Of a stretch of 64,000 nucleotides of DNA, positions 1 through 6,710 are shown piece after piece. The stretch's first letter is position 1. Each line of letters begins with the position of its first letter. This DNA comes from JAZUCL01 sp045639125 (GTDB taxonomy: Bacteria; Bacillota; Clostridia; Oscillospirales; QAMX01), in contig JAZUCL010000021.1 in assembly GCA_045639125.1 (NCBI GenBank), positions 1 through 64,000 of the forward strand, in the 5' to 3' direction. A program made the position numbers and the translations under genes. The notes below the pieces were generated by a model. That model was not told where the DNA came from and did no database searches. It saw only the letters and a program-made list of their open reading frames with translations.

Positions 1-738
1 CCCCCAGTTCTACTGGGGGAAGAAAAAACACTTTAGTATATGCAATAAAAAACCACCGTGATATAATGTGTAAAGGTTTGGCGACCGCATTACACAGAAT
101 ATACGGAGGTTTTAAGCAAGATGAAAAAAGAAAGAAACGAAATAAAAAGTAGTGCACACTCAAAGTATAGGTGTCAATATCATATAGTATTTGCTCCGAA
201 GTATCGCAGACAAGCAATATACGGACAGATCAAAAAGGATATCGGAGAGATATTAAGAAAATTGTGCGAACAAAAAGGAGTGGAAATAATAGAAGCGGAA
301 GCGTGTATAGATCATATACATATGCTGGTAAGTGTTCCACCTCACATAAGTATAGCACAATTCATGGGATATCTCAAGGGAAAAAGTTCGCTAATGATAT
401 TCGACAGACACGCAAACCTAAAATACAAGTATGGATCGAGACATTTCTGGTGCCGAGGCTACTATGTTGACACGGTAGGAAGAAACAAAAAGATAATAGC
501 CGATTACATCAGGAATCAGTTGGAGGAAGATAATGCCTCGGACCAGATAAGTATTAAGGAATATACAGACCCGTTCACGGGTGCTAAGAATAATTAAGCT
601 AAAAAAAGACAGCTGCACGTGAGCGGCTGCCTGTGAGTGTAATGCGGTGTCAAACTTCAGTGGTCCCTTTTAGGGATGAAGCCTGTATTTGCCCCTTATA
701 GGGGCTGTGCAAACCACCAGTTTCACTGGTGGTTTTGA
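1..738 (+). mobile_element. IS200-type (IS200/IS605 family) insertion sequence, tnpA only
   Basis: A single tnpA-like gene is flanked by subterminal hairpins instead of terminal inverted repeats. The left hairpin (1-19) and the right hairpin (about 712-737) have related stems and loops (CCCCAGT-TCT-ACTGGGG and CACCAGT-TTC-ACTGGTG), as expected for single-strand transposition by HUH Y1 enzymes. There is no tnpB. The left tip may lie before position 1. Further hairpins sit at about 655-682 and 690-713. The 5' leader (76-95) is nearly complementary to 637-655 downstream of the gene. The exact cleavage points cannot be fixed from this window. Confidence 0.8.
121..597 (+). CDS. tnpA: IS200/IS605 family transposase TnpA (Y1 HUH)
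   Basis: A 158-residue Y1 single-strand transposase, the usual length for the family. It opens with the family signature KYRCQYHIVFAPKYRR. The HUH metal-binding motif appears as DHIHMLV near residue 64, and the catalytic Tyr is expected in IADYIRNQ near residue 130, after the WCRGYYVDTVG segment. Such enzymes act as dimers that nick and join hairpin-bearing ends at short target sequences. The start follows GGAGG at about 106-110. The gene is intact, so the copy may be active. No accessory tnpB is present. Confidence 0.93.
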   Translation: MKKERNEIKSSAHSKYRCQYHIVFAPKYRRQAIYGQIKKDIGEILRKLCEQKGVEIIEAEACIDHIHMLVSVPPHISIAQFMGYLKGKSSLMIFDRHANLKYKYGSRHFWCRGYYVDTVGRNKKIIADYIRNQLEEDNASDQISIKEYTDPFTGAKNN

Positions 739-939
739 TTATTTACGAGTCGGTTTAACGTTGACATCAGGGTTGATGTCACCGTCAATAGAGCCGTGTT
801 CTTCTTCAAACTTTTTGATATTTTCACGAATCAGGACTAATACGTGACTGTTTACGCTGCGACCTTCGTAGTCGGCAACATAACCGATTTTATTGAGCAT
901 TTCTTCCTCAATTCTTATAGACACACTTTTAATAGCCAT
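739..939 (-). CDS. Small ribbon-helix-helix (Arc/MetJ-type) DNA-binding protein
   Basis: 66 residues. The N-terminal segment (AIKSVSIRIEEEMLNKIGYVADYEGRSVNSHV) fits a ribbon-helix-helix fold: a short beta strand with alternating polar residues followed by two helices. Such proteins bind operators as dimers and often serve as antitoxins or autorepressors. No toxin gene is adjacent. The gene diverges from the SLOG gene at 1050, and the shared intergenic region holds two inverted repeats (953-975 and 1008-1024) that could be its operators. The acidic C-terminal tail is not conserved in any way I recognise. The start is preceded by a GAGGTGA-type site. Confidence 0.7.
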   Translation of the reverse strand: MAIKSVSIRIEEEMLNKIGYVADYEGRSVNSHVLVLIRENIKKFEEEHGSIDGDINPDVNVKPTRK

Positions 940-952
940 AAAATCACCTCAT

Positions 953-1024
953 AATAAATATATTATGTATTTATTTTATAGCCTTTATGTGCTATAATGT
1001 TAAGAATAGATATACGGCATATCT
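953..1024. promoter_or_regulatory. Divergent promoter region with two inverted repeats
   Basis: Between the RHH gene and the SLOG gene lie AATAAATA-tattatg-TATTTATT (953-975) and AGATAT-acggc-ATATCT (1008-1024). A TATAAT at 993-998 suits a rightward promoter. Both repeats flank it, as operators for the neighbouring ribbon-helix-helix protein would. The operator role is inferred from position. Confidence 0.45.
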
Positions 1025-1049
1025 AAATTAATTTTATGAGGTAATTATT

Positions 1050-1541
1050 ATGAGTGAAGAATTAAGATTACACAGATGTTGTTTTACAGGGCATCGTCCT
1101 GACAAAATGGATCTTGGAGAGAAAGAAATTAAACCGTTACTTGAGAAAGCAATAGATGATGCTATTGCAGAGGGGTATGTAACCTTTATAACAGGCATGG
1201 CAATGGGAACGGACATATGGGCAGCGGAGATTGTTTTAGAGAGAAAGAAACGGAACAAGGACCTGCATCTTATATGTGCTTTACCACATCCGAATTTTGA
1301 GAGTAGGCGGAGTATAGTAGAAAAGATGCGGCTTAATAAGATAATGAAAAATGCTGACCTTGTAAAAGAAATTAATGACCATTATTTCACCGGATGTTAT
1401 CAGGTGAGAAATGAATGGATGGTTGACAGGTCAAATCTTGTGATTGCGGTGTTCAATGGGCAAAAGAGTGGGACGAAGAATACGGTTGATTATGCAAAGA
1501 GAAAAGGCATAAAAGTTGTGAATGTACTAGGTAGCCTTTAA
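1050..1541 (+). CDS. SLOG-family protein (DUF1273/YpsA-like)
   Basis: 163 residues with the N-terminal signature CCFTGHRPDKM and the central TGMAMGTDIWAAEIVL, both typical of the Rossmann-like SLOG superfamily branch related to YpsA/DUF1273. SLOG proteins bind nucleotide-derived ligands and recur in mobile elements and conflict systems. The molecular role of this branch is not established. The C-terminal half (NEWMVDRSNLVIAVFNG, then GTKNTVDYAKRKG) completes the fold, so the gene looks intact. GAGGTAATTATT precedes the ATG. It diverges from the RHH gene at 739-939. Confidence 0.8.
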   Translation: MSEELRLHRCCFTGHRPDKMDLGEKEIKPLLEKAIDDAIAEGYVTFITGMAMGTDIWAAEIVLERKKRNKDLHLICALPHPNFESRRSIVEKMRLNKIMKNADLVKEINDHYFTGCYQVRNEWMVDRSNLVIAVFNGQKSGTKNTVDYAKRKGIKVVNVLGSL

Positions 1542-1677
1542 AATCGATTTTGAGTGCCGATGTCCAAGGTTGTTAAAGGGGTTCTAAGATAAAAATATCT
1601 TGGGTAGGGTAGTTACACCATCCAAGAGGTTAACTCGCAAATTTGACGGCTTTCTAAGGGCATGTTGATAAAAAATG

Positions 1678-1719
1678 AGGTGCAACAGCAAAACTCGGTT
1701 GAGCGTGGTAGTTGCACCT
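1678..1719 (-). terminator. Rho-independent terminator of the HNH gene
   Basis: Read on the minus strand, AAGGTGCAAC and GTTGCACCTC form a 9-10 bp stem around a 20-base loop, followed by TTTTTT at about 1668-1674. It lies directly downstream of the HNH gene stop. Confidence 0.65.
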
Positions 1720-1742
1720 TGTTAGTGTTTTAAATCATAAGG

Positions 1743-2498
1743 TTATTTACTGGGTTTCCAACCTTCGTCAAAATGAACTGAATTTATAAAAGTATGTCCA
1801 TTTCCAATTACTAAATAGTGTTGACCATTTCTTGTTATTATGGATGAGTTTTTTTCTTCTTCAGTTAATTCAAAGTTCGGGGCAGGCATTACCTTGTATT
1901 CAGAAGCATGTGTGGAATTTAGCGAAATTCTGCCTTCGCTTTCGTAAAGCAATAATATGTTTTCTGCATCATTTATTACGATAGGATAATCACATGTGTA
2001 TAAAAGTTTAAAATCATTTACATAAAATTCATCGCCATTTGAATATTTTCCAACTATTGCATCATTGCATCCTATAGTAATTTGGTAATAACCTGTTGAG
2101 AAATCTTTGAATATATTTAATGCAATTCTATGTGACAATCTTTCGCTATCGCTATCTAGGGATTGCCCTTTCGCAGTGTTGTAGCATTTTTTTAAAAATT
2201 CTAAATTAGAAATTCTTGAATCCATGTGATTATTGTTTAAATGATCAACAATATATCCTTTTTTTGTAAATTCATCTACCGCTTCGTTGCCATACCATTT
2301 TTGCATAATATATCTATGTAGATATCCTCCAAGGGCTTGACTGTATGGATATCCATTTTTTAACGACCATGAATGAGATGAAAGTTCATCAAAATAGTCT
2401 TCGCGATAAGTAGTCAATGCAATTCGATCCCAATCCTGTCGGGAAATATGTATATCATTGTTAATAATTGTAAATTTGTTATCATTTTGTCTTGGCAT
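1743..2498 (-). CDS. HNH endonuclease family protein
   Basis: 251 residues. The core LHRYIMQKWYG, then GYIVDHLNNNHMDSRISNLEF (about residues 65-115), is the HNH_3-type nuclease module found in homing endonucleases and phage-borne nucleases: DH in the first strand, an Asn-rich turn, then SNLEFL. The N-terminal part (INNDIHISRQDWDRI) and the long C-terminal part have no motif I can name. It is isolated, with its own terminator, in a mobile region. A role in element spread or conflict is plausible but only inferred. Confidence 0.75.
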   Translation of the reverse strand: MPRQNDNKFTIINNDIHISRQDWDRIALTTYREDYFDELSSHSWSLKNGYPYSQALGGYLHRYIMQKWYGNEAVDEFTKKGYIVDHLNNNHMDSRISNLEFLKKCYNTAKGQSLDSDSERLSHRIALNIFKDFSTGYYQITIGCNDAIVGKYSNGDEFYVNDFKLLYTCDYPIVINDAENILLLYESEGRISLNSTHASEYKVMPAPNFELTEEEKNSSIITRNGQHYLVIGNGHTFINSVHFDEGWKPSK

Positions 2499-2592
2499 AT
2501 ATAGTCCTTTCTAATCGTTATTCTGATATGAAATTATAACATAGTATAAGTTAAAAGACAAGACCTTTAAGTTTCCTTAAAAGTCTTGTCTT

Positions 2593-2685
2593 TGGCGGAG
2601 ATGCAGAGATTTGAACTCTGGCGCCGGTTTGAGCCGACCTACTGCATTTCGAGTGCAGACCCTTCAACCACTTGGGTACATCTCC
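2593..2685 (-). tRNA. tRNA-Ser (anticodon CGA)
   Basis: On the minus strand the gene starts GGAGATG at 2685 and closes with CATCTCC, discriminator G and an encoded CCA (2593). The anticodon arm is CTGCA-CTCGAAA-TGCAG, giving anticodon CGA, which reads UCG. The long variable arm (GTCGG...CCGGC) and the T loop TTCAAAT are typical of class II tRNA-Ser. All stems pair. It lies downstream of a strong promoter at 2922-2950 that first crosses a tRNA-Ser fragment. Confidence 0.95.
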
Positions 2686-2865
2686 AGATATGTTTGAACT
2701 CCGATTTGACGGAGAAAAAACTGAGCAAATTATTAAATTTTGTTAGAAAAATGTTAGAAATGGCTAGAAAAACCGCTAGATAAGGGTGTAAAAACAAGGT
2801 TTGAACCTCGCTTAAACCCGCGTGGTTAAGCCATTTGTAGGGGTACAGTTACAGTGTAACCGAGG
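2686..2865. other. Non-coding spacer between tRNA-Ser and the tRNA-Ser fragment
   Basis: About 180 bases with no convincing gene. It contains four spaced TAGAAA-like repeats (about 2742-2777), a palindrome AGGTTTGAACCT (about 2798) and a small perfect hairpin GTTACA-C-TGTAAC (about 2848-2860). This could be the end of an integrated element carrying recombinase arm sites, but nothing here proves it. Confidence 0.3.
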
Positions 2866-2908
2866 GGATTTCGAGTCGTTCTCGTTATGACCGCTTCGAT
2901 ACTTCTCC
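2866..2908 (-). pseudogene. 5' half of a tRNA-Ser(CGA) gene, 3' half missing
   Basis: Starting at 2908 on the minus strand, the acceptor strand GGAGAAG, D arm (TCG...CGA) and anticodon loop CTCGAAA of a second tRNA-Ser(CGA) are present. The sequence then departs from tRNA structure just after CTCGAAATC. The 3' anticodon strand, variable arm and acceptor 3' strand (expected CTTCTCC) are absent, although a weak T-arm-like GGTTCAAACC occurs about 60 bases further on. A break in the anticodon loop is a classic junction for site-specific integration. Confidence 0.7.
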
Positions 2909-2921
2909 ACAAGTGGGATTT

Positions 2922-2950
2922 ATTGTACCACAGCAATGGATATTTGTCAA
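2922..2950 (-). promoter_or_regulatory. Sigma-A promoter for the tRNA-Ser unit
   Basis: On the minus strand, TTGACA (2950-2945) and TACAAT (2927-2922) are separated by exactly 17 bases and lie just upstream of the tRNA-Ser fragment. It probably transcribes the fragment together with the intact tRNA-Ser. Confidence 0.7.
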
Positions 2951-3118
2951 CAAAAAACAGCCACAATTATATAGTCTAGCGTGGAGGAGATGCTAATACT
3001 TGCCTTGAAACCACAATTAAAACAATATTTCAGTCAAAATTAAAAATTTCGTTGATTTTAATTGCATGGACAACAATAAATATATTTTACATAATGTATT
3101 TGTACACTATTTCTATCT

Positions 3119-5512
3119 TCATTTATAGAAATTCTCGGCACATCGTACCGCTTCCATCGCATCTTTTGCGTAAGCATCAGCACCAATTTTCTCTGCATAT
3201 TCACGATTTAGCACCGCACCGCCGACAATCACACGACAGTTTGCACACTTACTATGAATAAGATTTAGTGTTTCTTCCATTGCAGGTACCGTTGTTGTCA
3301 TCAACGCACTTAACGCAACAACCTTCGCCCCTGTTTCCTTAACAGCGTCAAGTATAGCCGATGGCAATACATCTTTACCTAAATCAGTAACATCGAATCC
3401 AAAATTTTCAAGGAGTAGTTTAACGATATTTTTACCAATATCATGGATATCCCCTTTTACGGTTGCAATTACAACAGCACCCTTACTCGTTGTCTTCTTG
3501 CCCGACATTTGTGTCTTTATAATTTCAAATGATGCTTTTGCCGCCTCAGCACTCATAAGAAGTTGCGGTAAATATACAGTTTTATTCTCAAATCCGACAC
3601 CAACATTGTTAAGGGCAGGAATAATCTCCTCTTCAACAAGTTGCAACGGCGGCGTTAATGCAAGAAGTGCTTTTGTAAGTGCCGCCGACTCCTCCTGTAA
3701 GCCCTTGACAATAGCACGTTGAAGGTCTGAACGGTATTCCTTTGGAGATGACGTAACGGATACTCTCTTTTCCACCGTGTTCTGTGGCAATGTGTCGGTA
3801 AAAGATATATACGTCTGACAGTTATTATCAAAACCGCAAGTAGCACAGTAAGAATAATACGCTTTCATCATATCAACCGAATAGGGATTTAATATTGCGG
3901 CAGACAATCCCTGCCACATTGCAATGGTAAAGAATGTGCTGTTAATAATCTCTCGTTTTGGTAGTCCAAACGATACATTTGATACACCGAGAGACGTATG
4001 GCAACCGAGCGTTTTTGTAATCATCTCCACCGCAAGAAGCGTTTCTCTGCCTGCCGAATTGTCGGCACTTACAGTCAATGCCAATGGGTCAAACACAATA
4101 TTTTCTTTACCTATACCGTATTTTTTTGCCGTTTTAAGTATCTTTTTTGCAATTTCTAACCGTTTATCAGCAGTTTCAGGAATACCATTTTCGTCAAGAG
4201 TCAGTGCAACTACAACTCCACCGTACTTTTTTGCAAGTGGGAATACTGCTTCCATACTTTCTTGTTTACCATTGACGGAGTTTATCATCGCTTTTCCGTT
4301 GTATCTGCGAAGTGCCGATTCCATTGCCGACATATCTGACGTATCTATTTGCAAAGGTAAGTCAATAATGGCTTGAAGTTTACATACCGCCGATGTAAGC
4401 ATTTCTTTCTCGTCAATTTCTGGTAGTCCTACATTGACATCTAATATGTCAACTCCTTTATCCTGCTGTGAAACACCTTCTTTTAGGATATAGTCCATAT
4501 CCTTTGCACGTAGTGCCTCTTTGAATCGTTTCTTGCCTGTAGGATTTATGCGTTCACCAATAATAATTGGCAGTTTACCAAATGTAACAGCGTGCGTATA
4601 AGATGATACCCATGTTATATTTTTAGCCTCTATTTGTTTACGTACCACATCTTTAGTAGAAGAAGTCAATGCCAAAATATAGTCAGGGGTTGTACCGCAA
4701 CATCCACCTGCAATACATGCACCTGCTTGTAAAAACGATTTTACGTCACCGGCAAATTCGTCAGGCAGTACATCGTAATAGGTGCGACCATTCTCAGAAT
4801 AAGGAAGACCTGCGTTTGGCTTGACAAGAACAGGGACAGACGCAAGTCGAAGGTACTCCTGTACAACTGGAGCAATGGTTTTAGGACCAAAAGAGCAGTT
4901 GACACCGATAGCATCAGCACCTAATCCTTCAAGCATTGCAACCATAGCGGCAGGGTCTGCACCAGTCATTAGTTTGCCGTCTTCACCATACGCATTTGAT
5001 ACAAATACAGGCAACGTACTATTTTCCTTTGCTGCCAACAGTGCCGCTTTCGTTTCATAACTGTCGTTCATGGTTTCGATAAATATTAAGTCTACTCCGT
5101 ATTTTACACCAAGACGGATTGTATCTGCGAATACAGAAACTGCATCTTCAAAATCAAAATCGCCGTAAGGTGCAAGCAGTCTGCCTGTAGGTCCTATATC
5201 CAACGCAACCCACTTTTCCTGAGTGCCGTTAGAAATTTTAATTGCCTTACGAGCATTTTCTACGGCGGATTTTACTATTTCGTCTAACTCGTCCAAACTG
5301 TATTTGAGTCTGTTGGCTCCGAATGTATTAGTAGATACAATATTGCTGCCGGAATCATAGTATTGGCGGTGAATATCACAAATAATATCAGGGTGTGTCA
5401 AATTCCATCTTTCAGGCAATTCTCCTACAGCAAGGCCCCGTGCCTGAAGGAGTGTTCCCATACCGCCATCAAGATATATAATATTACTTTTAAGGTATTT
5501 AGTCAGTTTCAT
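3119..5512 (-). CDS. metH: Cobalamin-dependent methionine synthase, catalytic subunit
   Basis: About 797 residues. Order: homocysteine-binding barrel (DGGMGTLLQARG at the N-terminus; zinc ligands in GVNCSFGP and GGCCGTTP), pterin-binding barrel (GERINPTGKKRFKEALRA, about residues 320-560), then a B12-binding pair of helical cap and Rossmann domain with the cobalt-ligating motif GDIHDIGKN near residue 697. It transfers a methyl group from methyl-tetrahydrofolate via cobalamin to homocysteine. The C-terminal reactivation domain of the E. coli enzyme is absent and is encoded by the gene just upstream. I chose the ATG at 5512 because AGGAG precedes it at good spacing; a 7-residue longer form is possible. 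Confidence 0.95.
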   Translation of the reverse strand: MKLTKYLKSNIIYLDGGMGTLLQARGLAVGELPERWNLTHPDIICDIHRQYYDSGSNIVSTNTFGANRLKYSLDELDEIVKSAVENARKAIKISNGTQEKWVALDIGPTGRLLAPYGDFDFEDAVSVFADTIRLGVKYGVDLIFIETMNDSYETKAALLAAKENSTLPVFVSNAYGEDGKLMTGADPAAMVAMLEGLGADAIGVNCSFGPKTIAPVVQEYLRLASVPVLVKPNAGLPYSENGRTYYDVLPDEFAGDVKSFLQAGACIAGGCCGTTPDYILALTSSTKDVVRKQIEAKNITWVSSYTHAVTFGKLPIIIGERINPTGKKRFKEALRAKDMDYILKEGVSQQDKGVDILDVNVGLPEIDEKEMLTSAVCKLQAIIDLPLQIDTSDMSAMESALRRYNGKAMINSVNGKQESMEAVFPLAKKYGGVVVALTLDENGIPETADKRLEIAKKILKTAKKYGIGKENIVFDPLALTVSADNSAGRETLLAVEMITKTLGCHTSLGVSNVSFGLPKREIINSTFFTIAMWQGLSAAILNPYSVDMMKAYYSYCATCGFDNNCQTYISFTDTLPQNTVEKRVSVTSSPKEYRSDLQRAIVKGLQEESAALTKALLALTPPLQLVEEEIIPALNNVGVGFENKTVYLPQLLMSAEAAKASFEIIKTQMSGKKTTSKGAVVIATVKGDIHDIGKNIVKLLLENFGFDVTDLGKDVLPSAILDAVKETGAKVVALSALMTTTVPAMEETLNLIHSKCANCRVIVGGAVLNREYAEKIGADAYAKDAMEAVRCAENFYK

Positions 5513-5523
5513 ATTTTTTTCTC

Positions 5524-6138
5524 CTATTCCCAATTAGGCTTTGAAATACCAACAAATGCCGTCACCGATTTTGACGGACTCATAATCAGACTTTCATTTA
5601 ACGTTAGTCCAATTTTTCTTGGACAATCTAACACATTAAAAATTGCATGTTGTATAGATAGCGGTAAATCGCCATATCCCGGACTAAATCGAGGCTTTAA
5701 GGATCGTCCCTCTTGCAACTTTGCTTTCATAAGTTCATTACAAAACGTATTACAAAGGCTCTCAATACGCTCTGCACCAATCGCTTGAAGCAACACAGCC
5801 TTTGTGGGAGAAATACTGCTGTATCCTGCAAGAAGTCTGTCAAATCCAATCCCAAGAGTCGCACCAAACAAAACGACACTATCACAATTCGTCAAATTCT
5901 TACGCAAATCCACAGACTCTATCTCCATAAAATCTGCAATTATTCTATTATCTTCAAAGTGAATTGAATATTCACCATAACAAACTCTATATGTCAATAC
6001 TTTTTCCGCTTCACGAATGCATGAATCAAGTATCGGCTCAAGTTGTAACAAGTCACCTTTTACACCTGCATAACGCAGCACTTCTCCTACATTTATCGGC
6101 TGTGGCTTATATGTCTTTGTAAAAACAGTATTCATCAT
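5524..6138 (-). CDS. Methionine synthase reactivation-domain protein
   Basis: 204 residues matching the S-adenosylmethionine-dependent activation domain of MetH, as a free-standing protein. Visible signatures are the Leu/Arg-rich helical start and RFSPGYGDLPLSIQHAIFNVL, which resembles the RxSPGYG loop that contacts SAM in MetH. The role would be reductive remethylation of cob(II)alamin in the partner enzyme. The stop codon TAG sits inside the Shine-Dalgarno site of metH 11 bases downstream, so the two are probably translationally coupled. No SAM or cobalamin riboswitch is visible in the 150 bases upstream. Confidence 0.85.
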   Translation of the reverse strand: MMNTVFTKTYKPQPINVGEVLRYAGVKGDLLQLEPILDSCIREAEKVLTYRVCYGEYSIHFEDNRIIADFMEIESVDLRKNLTNCDSVVLFGATLGIGFDRLLAGYSSISPTKAVLLQAIGAERIESLCNTFCNELMKAKLQEGRSLKPRFSPGYGDLPLSIQHAIFNVLDCPRKIGLTLNESLIMSPSKSVTAFVGISKPNWE

Positions 6139-6295
6139 TATAAGTGCCTACCATATTTATGATTCTTTTATATATTCAAAATTTTTCTCATAGATGCAGT
6201 AGTAATACCGTATCTTTGTTAAGAAAAATTAAATTGACTATTCTTTAGAAAATTATACCACGAAGCAGTACAAAAGTAAATATAATAGAACTAAA

Positions 6296-6327
6296 AGTGT
6301 TTTTTGAAAATTTTTTCAAAAAACACT
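6296..6327. promoter_or_regulatory. 32-base perfect palindrome abutting the T-box promoter
   Basis: AGTGTTTTTTGAAAA-TT-TTTTCAAAAAACACT is a perfect inverted repeat. Its last base is the first base of the -35 box at 6327. It may be an operator for a DNA-binding protein, conceivably the HTH domain encoded downstream. AT-richness also allows a terminator-like structure, but no gene reads into it closely. Confidence 0.4.
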
Positions 6328-6355
6328 TGACAAATAAAAATTTGGAGAGTATAAT
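6327..6355 (+). promoter_or_regulatory. Sigma-A promoter of the T-box unit
   Basis: TTGACA (6327-6332) and TATAAT (6350-6355) are perfect consensus boxes with a 17-base spacer, placing the transcript start near 6362, just before the T-box stem I. Confidence 0.85.
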
Positions 6356-6361
6356 TTGAGA

Positions 6362-6650
6362 CAAATTTGAATATCACAAAGAACGACTGTGAAGAGGACG
6401 GTCGGATTGTGAAGCCTTGAGAGAGTTGTCGGGTGGTGCGAGACAATGGTGGATCTTTCCAATGACTTATCACCTCTGAGTCGGAGGACCGAAAGGTGAA
6501 AATTTAGTAGGCTCCTTCCGTAATGCTGCGTAAAAGCAAAGGGCTTGTTAGGGCTCGGTAAGTGACGGAAATGTTGTATATTTTCGTAATTTGAGTGGTA
6601 CCGCGGGTTATTATAACTCGTCTCAAAGTTTTCTTTGAGACGAGTTTTTT
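6362..6650 (+). promoter_or_regulatory. T-box riboswitch leader, specifier ATC (isoleucine)
   Basis: All hallmarks are present: stem I with kink-turn (GACT-GTGA-AGAGG at 6385-6397 pairing with CCTCT-G-AGTC at 6473-6482), the AGAGAG element (6420-6425), the T-box motif AGTGGTACCGCGGG (6594-6607) and a terminator. In the specifier loop the 3' strand reads TTATCA directly before CCTCT. The codon followed by the conserved purine is ATC (6469-6471), so tRNA-Ile is the likely effector. The UGGU bulge suits a discriminator A. Uncharged tRNA would stabilise the antiterminator and allow readthrough into the acyl-CoA synthetase gene. Confidence 0.88.
6615..6650 (+). terminator. T-box regulated terminator
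   Basis: AACTCGTCTCAAAG-TTTTC-TTTGAGACGAGTT followed by a T-run. Its 5' arm is the alternative partner of the T-box antiterminator. Confidence 0.85.
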
Positions 6651-6710
6651 GTTTTATTCAAATTAGTAACCAAGTATCAAATTTGTCAGAATTGAAAGGA
6701 GACAAAAACA

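Noticed and set aside
2586..2783. 65-codon open frame crossing the tRNA-Ser gene
   Set aside because: It runs antisense through an intact tRNA; the part beyond the tRNA has no recognisable domain.
3924..4376. 150-codon open frame opposite metH
   Set aside because: It lies wholly within the pterin-binding part of metH and its product is a low-complexity shadow.
6467..6472. TAT (Tyr) as T-box specifier
   Set aside because: The base after the codon must be a purine in front of the closing helix; TAT would be followed by C, whereas ATC is followed by A and then CCTCT.
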